A stretch of 64,000 nucleotides of DNA, from the NCBI GenBank assembly GCA_963766295.1, contig CAVXYW010000002.1:1736001-1800000 (forward strand), in the 5' to 3' direction. This DNA comes from JBBDRJ01 sp963766295 (GTDB taxonomy: Bacteria; Actinomycetota; JAICYB01). The stretch's first letter is position 1. Every line of letters begins with the position of its first letter. The notes beneath the pieces are model-generated. The model worked only from the letters and a program-made list of their open reading frames with translations. It searched no databases and was not told the DNA's origin. Made by a program: the position numbers and the translations under genes. This document shows positions 8,376 to 16,338 of this stretch, piece by piece.

Positions 8376-11141
8376 CTACGACGTAGCGAGGCCGTGACAG
8401 CGCTTGTACTTCTTGCCCGAGCCGCATGGACACGGATCGTTGCGTCCGACCTTGTCGCCTTCGCGCCGGATCGTCTCGTAGCCGACCTCGTCGCTCTCCG
8501 GCATCGCGCCGGACGGCATGGCACCGGGTGGCATCGGTTGCTGCTGGTCGGGGGCGGGCGCCGCCGGCTGCTGCGGACGCTTGATCGTCGGCCCGCTCTC
8601 TTGCGATGTGTTCTGCGGCGCCGTGTAGCGCAATGGTGACGCTCGGCGCTGCGTGCCGGAATCCTCAGCGACCGTCGAAACGTGGAAGATGTAGCGCGCG
8701 AAGTCGTCGCGGATACGTCCGACCACGTTCTGGAACAGCTCGTAACCTTCGCGCTGGTACTCGACGAGCGGATCGCGTTGACCCATAGCGCGCAACCCGA
8801 TGCCCTCGCGCAGGTAGTCCATCTCGTAGAGGTGATCGCGCCACGCGGCGTCGAGCACGTTGAGGAAAACGAGCCGCTCCGCGCGCCTTATGGTTTCGAC
8901 ACCCAGCTCGGCTTCCTTGGCCGCGTAGGCCTCATTCATGTCGCGCAGGACGATCTCGCGTACTTCGTCGTAGGACTTTCCGTCGACGTCTTCTTTGTGG
9001 ACCTTGGTCGGGTAGATCTCCTCGAGGGCGACAATGAGCCCGGCCAGGTCCCACTCTTCGGGAAGCATCTCCGAGTTTGCGTAGGTATCGACCGAGGAGA
9101 TCACAACGTCCTCGACGGCTTGCCGCGCGTTATCGGCGAACTCTTCACCCTCCAGCAGCTGCGTGCGCTCGTCGTAGATGACGTGGCGCTGGGTGTTCAG
9201 AACGTCGTCGTACTTGAGGACGTTCTTGCGGATCTCGAAGTTCTGCTGCTCGACGTTGGACTGTGCGCGCTCGATGGATTTCGAAACCATCTTTGCCTCG
9301 ATGGGCATGTCTTCTGGGAGCTTGAGGCGCTCCATGATCGTTCGCAGGCGGTCGCCGGCGAAAAGACGCAAAAGATCGTCGTCCAAAGAGAGGTAGAAAC
9401 GGGTCTCACCCGGGTCGCCTTGGCGGCCGGACCGTCCACGAAGCTGGTTGTCGATGCGGCGTGACTCGTGTCGCTCGGTACCGACGACGTAAAGACCACC
9501 GAGCTCGACGATCTTCGCGTGCTCGGGCTCCCACTCGGGGCGTTTCCGCTTGACCCAGTCACGGATGAAGGTCTCGGACTCCGGCGTTTCCGGCTCGAGT
9601 CCCTGAGCCAGCGCTTCCTGCTTTGCTTCGAACTCCGGGTTACCGCCGAGGATGATGTCGACGCCACGACCGGCCATGTTCGTGGCAACCGTTACGGCGC
9701 CACGCTTGCCGGCCTGGGCGATGATCATCGCCTCGCGCTCGTGCACGTTGGCGGACTTTGCGTTCAGAAGCTCATGCGGGATGCCCTGGCGTTCGAGCAG
9801 ACGCGAAAGTCTTTCGTTCTTCTCGATCGAGACCGTGCCTATCAGGACGGGCTGGCCCTTGGTGTGCCGCTCCTTTATGTCATCGATGATGGCCGCGTAT
9901 TTGCCGTCGTCGGACTTGTAGATGAGGTCGTTCTTGTCCAGCCGGACCATCGGCTGGTTCGTCGGAATCTCAACGACCTCGAGTGAGTAGATGTGGTCGA
10001 ATTCCTGGGACTCCGTCATGGCCGTCCCGGTCATGCCGCCGAGCTTGTCGTACATGCGGAAGTAGTTCTGGATCGTGATCGTCGCGAGCGTCTGCTGCTC
10101 TTCCTTGATGCGGACGCCCTCTTTGGCCTCAACCGATTGGTGGATGCCATCTGACCACCGGCGGCCGGGCATCTTCCGTCCCGTGAACTCGTCGACGATG
10201 ATGATCTCGCCGTCGTCGACGACATACTCCTTGTCGCGCTTGAAGAGCTCCTTGGCTTTCACCGCTGCTTGCATGTAGTGGACCAGCGGCGCCTGCTGCA
10301 CGTCGTAGAGGTTCTCGATCCCAAGAGCTTCCTCGACGCGATGCACGCCTTCTTCGGTGACGGCAACCGTTCGCTTGGCTTCGTCCACTTCGTAATCGCG
10401 CTCCGGCATCATGCGCTTGGCGATGGTCGCGAACTGGTAGTACCACTTGGCCGATTCCTCGGCAGCGCCGGAGATGATCAGCGGAGTGCGCGCTTCATCG
10501 ATGAGGATCGAGTCGACCTCGTCCACGATGGCGAAGTGATGTCCGCGCTGGACCAAGTCGTCGGACGTCCAGGCCATGTTGTCGCGCAGGTAGTCGAAAC
10601 CGAACTCGGAGTTGGTGCCGTAGACGATGTCACCGCCATATATAGGACGGCGCTCCTGAGGCGACATCTGGTTCTGGATGGCGCCGACCGACATCCCCAA
10701 GAAGCGGAAGATCTGGCCCATCCATTCGGAGTGGAATCGGGCCAGGTAGTCGTTGACGGTGACGACGTGCACGTTGTTTCCAGGAAGCGCATTCAGATAG
10801 GACGGAAGCGTCGCGACGAGCGTCTTTCCTTCACCCGTTCTCATCTCAGCGATGCGTCCCTGGTGCAGGACGGTCCCGCCGATCAGCTGAACGTCGAAGT
10901 GGCGCTGGCCGATCGTGCGCTTGGCAGCCTCGCGAACGGCCGCGAAGGCCTCGGGAAGCAGGTCGTCGACATCCTCTTCGTCGGCCAGGCGCTTGCGGAA
11001 CTCGTCGGTCTTGGCCCGAAGCTCGGCATCGGTAAGCGGCTCGAAGGACTGCTCGAGAGAATTCACGGCCTCGATCACGCCGCTTAGCTTCTTGACCTTT
11101 CGCTTCTGTCCCGCGTTGAGGACTTTGTTGAGAACGCTCAA
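8376..11141 (-). CDS. secA: preprotein translocase ATPase SecA
   Basis: A 921-residue motor ATPase that drives proteins through SecYEG. Visible parts are the N-terminal DEAD motor with QLIGGTVLHQGRIAEMRTGEGKT (Walker A, about residues 85-110), VTVNDYLA, the DEVDSILIDEARTPLIISG Walker-B region, the second motor domain (GTVSIEKNE, VATNMAGRGVDIILGGNP, QLRGRSGRQGDPG), helical scaffold and wing, then a Pro/Gln-rich linker and a C-terminal zinc SEC-C motif (NDPCPCGSGKKYKRCHG) that binds SecB or ribosomes. The start is a TTG at 11141, fixed by a perfect AGGAGG five bases upstream. Position next to hpf and comF follows the secA1 locus of other actinobacteria. Confidence 0.97.
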   Translation of the reverse strand: MSVLNKVLNAGQKRKVKKLSGVIEAVNSLEQSFEPLTDAELRAKTDEFRKRLADEEDVDDLLPEAFAAVREAAKRTIGQRHFDVQLIGGTVLHQGRIAEMRTGEGKTLVATLPSYLNALPGNNVHVVTVNDYLARFHSEWMGQIFRFLGMSVGAIQNQMSPQERRPIYGGDIVYGTNSEFGFDYLRDNMAWTSDDLVQRGHHFAIVDEVDSILIDEARTPLIISGAAEESAKWYYQFATIAKRMMPERDYEVDEAKRTVAVTEEGVHRVEEALGIENLYDVQQAPLVHYMQAAVKAKELFKRDKEYVVDDGEIIIVDEFTGRKMPGRRWSDGIHQSVEAKEGVRIKEEQQTLATITIQNYFRMYDKLGGMTGTAMTESQEFDHIYSLEVVEIPTNQPMVRLDKNDLIYKSDDGKYAAIIDDIKERHTKGQPVLIGTVSIEKNERLSRLLERQGIPHELLNAKSANVHEREAMIIAQAGKRGAVTVATNMAGRGVDIILGGNPEFEAKQEALAQGLEPETPESETFIRDWVKRKRPEWEPEHAKIVELGGLYVVGTERHESRRIDNQLRGRSGRQGDPGETRFYLSLDDDLLRLFAGDRLRTIMERLKLPEDMPIEAKMVSKSIERAQSNVEQQNFEIRKNVLKYDDVLNTQRHVIYDERTQLLEGEEFADNARQAVEDVVISSVDTYANSEMLPEEWDLAGLIVALEEIYPTKVHKEDVDGKSYDEVREIVLRDMNEAYAAKEAELGVETIRRAERLVFLNVLDAAWRDHLYEMDYLREGIGLRAMGQRDPLVEYQREGYELFQNVVGRIRDDFARYIFHVSTVAEDSGTQRRASPLRYTAPQNTSQESGPTIKRPQQPAAPAPDQQQPMPPGAMPSGAMPESDEVGYETIRREGDKVGRNDPCPCGSGKKYKRCHGLATS

Positions 11142-11146
11142 ACCTG

Positions 11147-11152
11147 CCTCCT
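11147..11152 (-). promoter_or_regulatory. ribosome-binding site that fixes the secA TTG start
   Basis: A full AGGAGG (forward CCTCCT) lies 5 bases upstream of a TTG codon, and no in-frame ATG or GTG lies near. This makes the TTG at 11139-11141 the likely secA start. Confidence 0.85.
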
Positions 11153-11203
11153 AAAGGGGTGAAGGGTGCCCACCATGCTATCGGGGGCCACGTGGAAACT
11201 CGG

Positions 11204-11884
11204 CTACTTCGGTTTGGATTCCAGGTCGATGAGCTCCTCCCGCACGGCATAGAGGACGGCTTCCATGCGGGAGTGCAGGTGGAGCTTCTCGAGGATGTTG
11301 CGGATGTGGTTCTTCACCGTGTTCTCGGAGATCTCCAGTCGCCGACCGATCTGCCTGTTCGTCAGGCCGTCGGCGGCCAGCGTAAGAACCTGAAGCTCCC
11401 TATCCGTTAACGACGGCCGCATCGCCTTCTCGTCGGCCCGTTTCGATAGTGCTGCGAACTCCGACACGAGCTTGGAGGCCACGGCTGGAGAAAGGAGTGA
11501 TTGTCCTGAGTGGATCTGCCGAATAGCGTCGGCTATCTCCGTCGGATCGACTTCCTTCAACAAGTAGCCGGACGCTCCCGCCTTGATGGCTTCGAAAAGA
11601 TCGCCGTCCTCATCGGACACGGTAAGCATCACGATCCTCGTCGACGGCAGCTCGGTCGATATCTTGCGCGCCGCGTCGATCCCCGCGAGCTTCGGCATGC
11701 GCACGTCCATGAGGACGACATCCGGCACCAGCTCCGCTGCCATGCGAACGGCTTCCTCGCCATCGCCGGCTTCACCGATGAGCTCGAGGTCTGGCTCGGT
11801 GGAAAGGATGCCGCGCAGGGCCTGACGGAAAAGCGCGTGGTCGTCGGCGACCAGCACCCGGATCCCCTCACCCGCCTCGGTCAT
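11204..11884 (-). CDS. NarL/LuxR-type two-component response regulator (orphan)
   Basis: A 226-residue DNA-binding response regulator. The receiver domain (residues 5-125) has the acidic pair in VLVADDHALFRQAL, the phospho-acceptor Asp in VVLMDVRMP, and the switch Thr and conserved Lys in MLTVSDEDGD and GYLLKEVDP. A LuxR helix-turn-helix follows (SLTDRELQVLTLAADGLTNR ... ENTVKNHIRNILEKLHL, about 155-215). No histidine kinase is encoded anywhere nearby. It lies between hpf (9 bases upstream) and secA (62 bases downstream) on the same strand, and may control stress or stationary-phase genes, but no target site is evident. In related genomes the area holds the OmpR-type MtrA regulator, which is a different family. 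Confidence 0.92.
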   Translation of the reverse strand: MTEAGEGIRVLVADDHALFRQALRGILSTEPDLELIGEAGDGEEAVRMAAELVPDVVLMDVRMPKLAGIDAARKISTELPSTRIVMLTVSDEDGDLFEAIKAGASGYLLKEVDPTEIADAIRQIHSGQSLLSPAVASKLVSEFAALSKRADEKAMRPSLTDRELQVLTLAADGLTNRQIGRRLEISENTVKNHIRNILEKLHLHSRMEAVLYAVREELIDLESKPK

Positions 11885-11893
11885 GTCTGTTAG

Positions 11894-12436
11894 TTATCCC
11901 TCGTGGTCGATGATTCCGAAGCCATCATCGCGGCGATAGATGAGAGATGCACGCATCGTTTGGGCGTTTGTGAAGAGCATGAAGTCCAGACCTCTGACGT
12001 CGAGCTCGACGATCGCCTCGTCCGGTGTCAGAGGTTTGGCCACTTGCTGACTGAATCGCATGATCGGAACCTCGGACTCTGAGTCGTCGTCGTCCTCGGT
12101 GGCCAGGACTTCGTTTCCGACCTTGCCGTTGCGCGCGCGTTGGATGAGTCGGTTCTTGAAGCGTTTGACCCTGCGCTCGAGCCGGTCGGCGGCAACGTCG
12201 ATGGCGGCGAAGTGATCGATGCCCTCTCCGTGGACCCTCAGCGTTTCGCCCGGCGTCTTGACGACGACTTCGACGCGGTCAGGATCTCTGACACGTGGGT
12301 TGCGCTCGTGACGGAGCTCGATCTCCATCTTGATGATCCGATCGAAGAACTTCTCGACTCGCGACAACTTTTCCGTCGCGTACTCCCGGAGTCGATCGTC
12401 GAGGTCAACACCTCGCCCCGAGAGGATGAGGTTCAC
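11894..12436 (-). CDS. hpf: ribosome hibernation promoting factor, long form
   Basis: A 180-residue long-form HPF. The N-terminal S30AE domain (residues 1-95, MNLILSGRGVDLDDRLREYA, a KFFDRIIKMEIEL strand) binds the small subunit at the mRNA/tRNA channel. After an acidic linker, the C-terminal domain (about 120-180, MRFSQQVAKPLTPDEAIVEL, LDFMLFTNAQT) dimerises to pair 70S ribosomes into 100S particles. It acts under starvation or stasis. The GTG start at 12436 has no ribosome-binding site; instead a TATACT -10 box ends 6 bases before it, so the mRNA is probably leaderless. The promoter lies at the 3' end of the comF-like gene. Confidence 0.94.
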   Translation of the reverse strand: MNLILSGRGVDLDDRLREYATEKLSRVEKFFDRIIKMEIELRHERNPRVRDPDRVEVVVKTPGETLRVHGEGIDHFAAIDVAADRLERRVKRFKNRLIQRARNGKVGNEVLATEDDDDSESEVPIMRFSQQVAKPLTPDEAIVELDVRGLDFMLFTNAQTMRASLIYRRDDGFGIIDHEG

Positions 12437-12442
12437 GCCCTG

Positions 12443-12472
12443 AGTATAGGACTCAGCCGGCTCGGATCCGAA
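12443..12472 (-). promoter_or_regulatory. leaderless promoter for hpf
   Basis: A TATACT -10 (12443-12448) is one base from consensus, and a TTCGGA -35-like box (12467-12472) lies 18 bases upstream. The -10 ends 6 bases before the GTG start of hpf, which puts the predicted transcription start on the first base of the start codon. Confidence 0.6.
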
Positions 12473-13130
12473 GCGTGCGCGCCCAAGTGATCACGTCGAC
12501 CGAATCTGCACCTGCTTGCAAAAGCACACTCGAGCAAGCTTCAGCCGTGGCTCCAGTGGTGTAGACGTCGTCCACCAAGAGGACGCGACCTTTCAGCGGC
12601 CGCGATGCGAACCGATCGCGGACGTTGTCCCGACGTTCGATCATCGACACATCGGCCTGGCGCGGGCCCTCGTGCGCACGAAACAGAGATCTCCCTAAGG
12701 GAAGTTGAAGGTTTCGCGCGACGCCGCGGGCCAAGAGCTCCGCCTGGTCAAAACCCGCGCGGCGTGCGCGGTGTCCAGCGGGGACGAATGTGACCATGTC
12801 GCCGGATAACCCGGCCCGACCCCCCACATCTGCCATCAGAGAGCCCATGGGTTCGGCCAGACCTCGCGCGCCGCGTCGCTTCAACGAAATCGTCAGCGAG
12901 CGCGCTGGTTCGGCGAACACAACCACGCTCCGGGCACGCCGGAATCCGATCAATGGCAAGCACTGGACACATTCCCTCGCCGGGCTAGCGGTTGGTGCAC
13001 CGCACCGAGAGCACAGCGGCGGAGTGATGACCACGATCCGCTCGGCGCAGGAGGCACAAAGGTCGCCGTCGGCGTGGACGCCGCAAGAAACGCAGCGAAC
13101 GGGTGCGGCGAGATCGAGCAACGCCCGCAT
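12453..13130 (-). CDS. ComF-family phosphoribosyltransferase
   Basis: A 225-residue protein. The N-terminal part carries four-cysteine zinc-ribbon elements (CVSCGVHADGDLCASC and CSRCG ... CVQC, residues 12-60). The rest is a type-I phosphoribosyltransferase fold with the PRPP loop RVLLVDDVYTTGATA near residue 190. ComF in Bacillus and Haemophilus helps DNA uptake; in actinobacteria the homologue sits beside hpf with no known job. The frame is open upstream to 13430, but that part runs through the divergent gene, so I start at ATG 13130 (MRALLDLAAPVRCVSC). A TACTGT box 7 bases before the ATG suggests a leaderless mRNA. Confidence 0.9.
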   Translation of the reverse strand: MRALLDLAAPVRCVSCGVHADGDLCASCAERIVVITPPLCSRCGAPTASPARECVQCLPLIGFRRARSVVVFAEPARSLTISLKRRGARGLAEPMGSLMADVGGRAGLSGDMVTFVPAGHRARRAGFDQAELLARGVARNLQLPLGRSLFRAHEGPRQADVSMIERRDNVRDRFASRPLKGRVLLVDDVYTTGATAEACSSVLLQAGADSVDVITWARTLRIRAG

Positions 13131-13137
13131 GTGCTTG

Positions 13138-13187
13138 ACAGTAAAGGGAGCCGCCGACGAATCACTTTGCCCCCATCTGGGTATCCT
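13138..13187. promoter_or_regulatory. divergent leaderless promoter pair (comF-like gene and 13195 gene)
   Basis: Minus strand: TACTGT (13138-13143) ends 7 bases before the ATG at 13130. Plus strand: TATCCT (13182-13187) ends 7 bases before the ATG at 13195. Both fit the TANNNT -10 element at leaderless spacing, and neither gene has a ribosome-binding site. No clear -35 boxes are seen at 17 bases. Confidence 0.45.
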
Positions 13188-13194
13188 GCCCAAC

Positions 13195-13761
13195 ATGCGG
13201 AGGAGGACACGGCGCGTAGTCCTCGGCGTAGTCGTATTGATCGCTGTAGCCGGCGTCCTGTTGTTCGTTGTTTTCCCAAGCGGCGCCGGATCGGTCGAGG
13301 AAGCAGCCGTCGATCGTGTTTCCGAGCGAGCCGATAAAGATTCGGCTCGCGCTCTGGCTCGATTCGAGTGGGGCGGAGGCGAGCTCGTCCTTATCGGATA
13401 CGAGCGCGACGGCGAACGCCGGCTGGGCATCGCCTACATACAGGACGCATTGCGCGGCTGGCGCGTACGTGCCTTCACGGAAGAAGCCGTCGAATCCAAC
13501 GACATAGTCGTCGGCTCTCTGGTTGTGGCCAAGTCGGCCGGAGGAGGAGGTGCCCCGTCGTGGTCCGTTGCCGCGGGACAGCTCGAAGATCCACGAATCC
13601 AGCGGATCGAGGTGAAGTGGGCAAGCGGCGGAACGAGCTCAGCCGAACGCGCCGAGAACTCCTATCTGGTCACACAAGAAGGCGAAACGGATGCCCTCGA
13701 AGTGAAATTCATCGCCGACGACGGAAGCGAGATCGCGACCGTTCCCGTCGAGAACACCTAG
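13195..13761 (+). CDS. membrane-anchored extracytoplasmic protein, function unknown
   Basis: A 188-residue protein: basic MRRRTRR, one hydrophobic segment (VVLGVVVLIAVAGVLLFVVF, residues 8-27) and an outside domain of about 160 residues. That domain is rich in short beta strands (ELVLIGYERDG, RRLGIAYIQD, GWRVRAFTEEAVE, DIVVGSLVVAKS, WSVAAGQLEDPRI, RIEVKWASG, SYLVTQ, EVKFIADDGSEIATVPVEN), which suggests an all-beta fold. I do not recognise the family. The ATG at 13195 is chosen because the membrane anchor starts there and a -10 box precedes it; the longer in-frame opening to 12790 overlaps comF on the other strand. Confidence 0.72.
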   Translation: MRRRTRRVVLGVVVLIAVAGVLLFVVFPSGAGSVEEAAVDRVSERADKDSARALARFEWGGGELVLIGYERDGERRLGIAYIQDALRGWRVRAFTEEAVESNDIVVGSLVVAKSAGGGGAPSWSVAAGQLEDPRIQRIEVKWASGGTSSAERAENSYLVTQEGETDALEVKFIADDGSEIATVPVENT

Positions 13762-13792
13762 ACGTCGCGAAAGTCAGCCGCTAAAGAACGCG

Positions 13793-14548
13793 CTACGCCT
13801 TTTCCAGGTCCCAGATGATCGCTTGCGGCATACCTTCCAGCGCCTGACGCGCTGCTTCGTCCAGGAACTTGCCGGCGATGCCCCCGGTCAGTCCACTCTC
13901 CGGGACGGGCGGCTCGATGCACTGGACGACACTTAAGCCCGCAGCATCGAACGCGCGCAAGTAGTCGCCGACCAGACGCTTGTAGTTGCGAACGAAGCCG
14001 ATCCCGCCGTCCGTGGTCGGCACGAAGAGATGGCTGATGATCGCGACGTTCAAAGGATGCGGGTCGGTCAGCACGACCTTCGCTCCCGTGTGCGCAACAC
14101 GACCGATCTCGACGACGGCTTTCGTCAGATCGGCGAGGTGGCAAAGCGCCAATGCACACACGACGATGTCGAAGTGGTCGTCCGGGAACGGAAGAGCCTC
14201 GAGATCGCCGGTCTCAAACGTCGCATCCGGTGCCGTCTCACGAGCGACCGCGAGCATCTCCGGCGACGCATCGACACCGAAGGTCTTGTGCTTGATCGAC
14301 AGATGTTTGGCATGGCGCCCGGTGCCGCATGCAGCGTCCAGTGCGCGACCGGCCGGAACCTCTCCGACCAGTCGCTCGACGATCGGATGCTCGGCCTCGA
14401 TCAGCGGATTGACCGTGCTGTCGTAACCCGCAGCCGATGCTGCATACCCGGTCCGAGGGTCGAGCTCTTCAGCATCGAGCCCAACCGCGAACCTCGGATC
14501 GTCCATGCGCGCGACGATCTTCTTTATCTCTTCGACGCGCGCAGCCAT
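13793..14548 (-). CDS. class I SAM-dependent methyltransferase
   Basis: A 251-residue Rossmann methyltransferase (UbiE/Methyltransf_11 type). Motif I is RALDAACGTGRHAKHL, followed by FGVDASPEML (acidic ribose contact), GDLEALPFPDDHFDIVVCA (motif IV) and a GAKVVLTDPHP strand. Substrate unknown. The adjacent upstream gene is ahcY, which clears the S-adenosylhomocysteine it makes. The start is uncertain: ATG 14548 has no good ribosome-binding site, while the same frame stays open upstream to the ahcY stop and reads sensibly (RLSEYTLGFEGLALLRGLVD), but holds no ATG, GTG or TTG. The true start may be non-canonical. Confidence 0.87.
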   Translation of the reverse strand: MAARVEEIKKIVARMDDPRFAVGLDAEELDPRTGYAASAAGYDSTVNPLIEAEHPIVERLVGEVPAGRALDAACGTGRHAKHLSIKHKTFGVDASPEMLAVARETAPDATFETGDLEALPFPDDHFDIVVCALALCHLADLTKAVVEIGRVAHTGAKVVLTDPHPLNVAIISHLFVPTTDGGIGFVRNYKRLVGDYLRAFDAAGLSVVQCIEPPVPESGLTGGIAGKFLDEAARQALEGMPQAIIWDLEKA

Positions 14549-14634
14549 CCGTTCGTCGGACCCGTCGACGAGCCCGCGCAGCAGCGCCAGCCCCTCGAAG
14601 CCGAGGGTGTATTCGCTGAGCCGTGCGTGACGGC

Positions 14635-15903
14635 CTATGTCCCCTCCTGCCAGCTCTCGAGGTACGACTTCTGCTCGGGCGTCAGCGTGTCGATCTGAAC
14701 ACCCATCGTTTGCAGCTTGAGGCTCGCGATCTGAGCATCGAGGTCCCCCGGGACGTTGTGCACCGCCGGCTCCAAACGCTTGCCTGCCTTGTGCTGTTCG
14801 GTCAGCCAGTGGAGTGTCAGAGCTTGTCCGGCGAACGACATGTCCATCACCGCGGCCGGGTGTCCCTCGGCAGCTCCAAGGTTGACCAGGCGACCTTCGG
14901 CCAGCAACCGGATGCGACGGCCGTCGGCGAGGATGAACTCCTCGACGTTGCGACGCACCGTCTTCTCGCTCGTTGCCATCTTGCGCAGCCCGGCAACGTC
15001 GATCTCGATGTCGAAGTGTCCGGCGTTGCTGATGATCGCGCCGTCCTTCATCACTTCGATGTGTTCGGTCCGGATGATGTCGCGGTCACCGGTGACGCTG
15101 CAGAAGATGTCGCCGATCTTGGCGGCTTCGGACATCGGCATGACGCGATAGCCTTCCATTACCGCCTCGAGCGCCCGGATCTCGTCGACTTCGGTGACGA
15201 TCACGTTGGCGCCGAGGCCCTCAGAGCGTGATGCGACGCCGCGTCCGCAGTCACCGAAGCCGGAGATGACGACGTTCTTTCCGGCGATGAGGACGTTGGT
15301 CGCACGGATGATCCCGTCGAGTGCGGACTGACCGGTTCCGAAGCGGTTGTCGAACAGATGCTTGGTCGGCGTGTCGTTGATGGCGACGATCGGGTACTTG
15401 AGCGCGCCTTCAACCGCCATCTGGCGAAGGCGGATGACACCGGTGGTCGTCTCTTCGGTTCCACCGACCATCGACTCGGCCTGCTCGGGACGCTCACGGT
15501 GGATCGTCGAAACGAGGTCGGCTCCGTCGTCGACGGTGAAGTGAGGCTTGCGGTCGAGGACCTCGCGGATGTGTGCGTAGTAGGTGTCGTGGTCCTCACC
15601 GCGGACCGAGTAGACGCCGACACCTTCGGAAGCGAGATAGGCAGCGGTGTCGTCCTGCGTCGACAACGGGTTGGAAGCGCAGAGGTAGACCTCTGCTCCT
15701 CCGGCCCTCAGTGCCTGGACGAGGTTGGCCGTTTCCGTGGTGACGTGAAGACACGCGGCGATGGTGATGTCTTTGAAGGGCTGCTCCTTGGCGAAGCGCT
15801 CCTTCAGTGCGGCGATGACCGGCATCTGTCCGCCGGCCCACTCGACGCGCAGTCGGCCCTCGTCGGCCAGACCGATGTCTGCGATGTGGTTGTCCATTGC
15901 CAT
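14635..15903 (-). CDS. ahcY: adenosylhomocysteinase
   Basis: A 422-residue NAD-dependent enzyme that splits S-adenosylhomocysteine into homocysteine and adenosine, clearing the product inhibitor of methyltransferases. Visible features: HVTTETANLVQALRAGGAEV, the substrate loop AINDTPTKHLFDNRFGTGQS, the NAD site VVISGFGDCGRGVASR, and the NAGHFDIEID strand. It lacks the C-terminal extension that ends in a conserved KxxxYRY and reaches across the dimer in the 460-490 residue eukaryotic and most bacterial enzymes. It therefore belongs to the short archaeal/Thermotoga-like class, some members of which prefer S-inosylhomocysteine. Start ATG 15903 follows AAGGGATAAGC; a second ATG two codons later is possible. 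Confidence 0.95.
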   Translation of the reverse strand: MAMDNHIADIGLADEGRLRVEWAGGQMPVIAALKERFAKEQPFKDITIAACLHVTTETANLVQALRAGGAEVYLCASNPLSTQDDTAAYLASEGVGVYSVRGEDHDTYYAHIREVLDRKPHFTVDDGADLVSTIHRERPEQAESMVGGTEETTTGVIRLRQMAVEGALKYPIVAINDTPTKHLFDNRFGTGQSALDGIIRATNVLIAGKNVVISGFGDCGRGVASRSEGLGANVIVTEVDEIRALEAVMEGYRVMPMSEAAKIGDIFCSVTGDRDIIRTEHIEVMKDGAIISNAGHFDIEIDVAGLRKMATSEKTVRRNVEEFILADGRRIRLLAEGRLVNLGAAEGHPAAVMDMSFAGQALTLHWLTEQHKAGKRLEPAVHNVPGDLDAQIASLKLQTMGVQIDTLTPEQKSYLESWQEGT

Positions 15904-15959
15904 TGCTTATCCCTTCCCTTGTGGGAATTGCCAGCGCCCCACCGTCTCTGCGGCGTCGG

Positions 15960-16253
15960 CTAGGACGCTCGCTCCAGAAGCTGCTTCTCTTTGCGGATCT
16001 GCCATTCCTGCCAATCCGGGCCGGACGTCCCCAGCGCACTCTCCAGCAGCTCGCCGATCGCCCGGGGGCGAGTGACGGCGCGCGAGAGCTTTACCGCGCG
16101 GTCGAGAGCGGCCCACGCGCGCGCGCTCATGGCGACGCGGATGCTGCGGCTGCGCTCCCCAGCCGGTAGCGGCGGGTGTAGCGGCCGAAGACCTGAGTTC
16201 TGGGACGGCCGCCGCCGGCGGCCGAGTGAGTCACGGTCGGTGATCTGGTCCAT
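15960..16253 (-). CDS. ribbon-helix-helix-like small DNA-binding protein
   Basis: A 97-residue basic protein. Residues 35-75 (RSIRVAMSARAWAALDRAVK ... RAIGELLESAL) look like a ribbon-helix-helix domain: a short Arg-containing strand, then two helices with an Ala-Leu-Asp turn. The first 30 residues are Arg-rich and disordered; the last 20 (WQEWQIRKEKQLL) are charged and helical. No toxin-like partner is adjacent, so it may be a self-regulating repressor rather than an antitoxin. Its ATG lies 8 bases after a TAATAT -10, so the mRNA is probably leaderless. A palindrome filling the promoter spacer is a candidate operator. It lies 57 bases upstream of ahcY. Confidence 0.65.
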   Translation of the reverse strand: MDQITDRDSLGRRRRPSQNSGLRPLHPPLPAGERSRSIRVAMSARAWAALDRAVKLSRAVTRPRAIGELLESALGTSGPDWQEWQIRKEKQLLERAS

Positions 16254-16261
16254 AGGCGTTG

Positions 16262-16291
16262 ATATTAGACACGTGCGTACGTATGTGTCAA
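16262..16291 (-). promoter_or_regulatory. promoter with palindromic operator for the ribbon-helix-helix gene
   Basis: A perfect TTGACA -35 (16286-16291) and a TAATAT -10 (16262-16267) are separated by 18 bases. The spacer and part of the -35 are a near-perfect 22-base palindrome (16268-16289, arms GACAC and GTGTC around CGTACG; 9 of 11 pairs match and the other two are G-T). Predicted transcription starts at or 1-2 bases from the ATG. A ribbon-helix-helix dimer bound here would block RNA polymerase, so autoregulation is likely. Confidence 0.68.
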
Positions 16292-16338
16292 GGCGCTGGT
16301 CCGTGCTTTGACGGGCGGGCCGGAGACATAATCCGGTC

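Noticed and set aside
13135..13140. TTGACA resembling a plus-strand -35 box upstream of the 13195 gene
   Set aside because: No -10 lies 16-19 bases downstream; the usable TATCCT is about 41 bases away. The bases also overlap the minus-strand TACTGT element.
14030..14698. Plus-strand open frame opposite the methyltransferase
   Set aside because: Complement of a clear methyltransferase and the ahcY end; no domain features.
15904..15959. Possible S-adenosylhomocysteine riboswitch before ahcY
   Set aside because: Only 56 bases separate it from the upstream gene and no conserved pairing of that riboswitch is visible.
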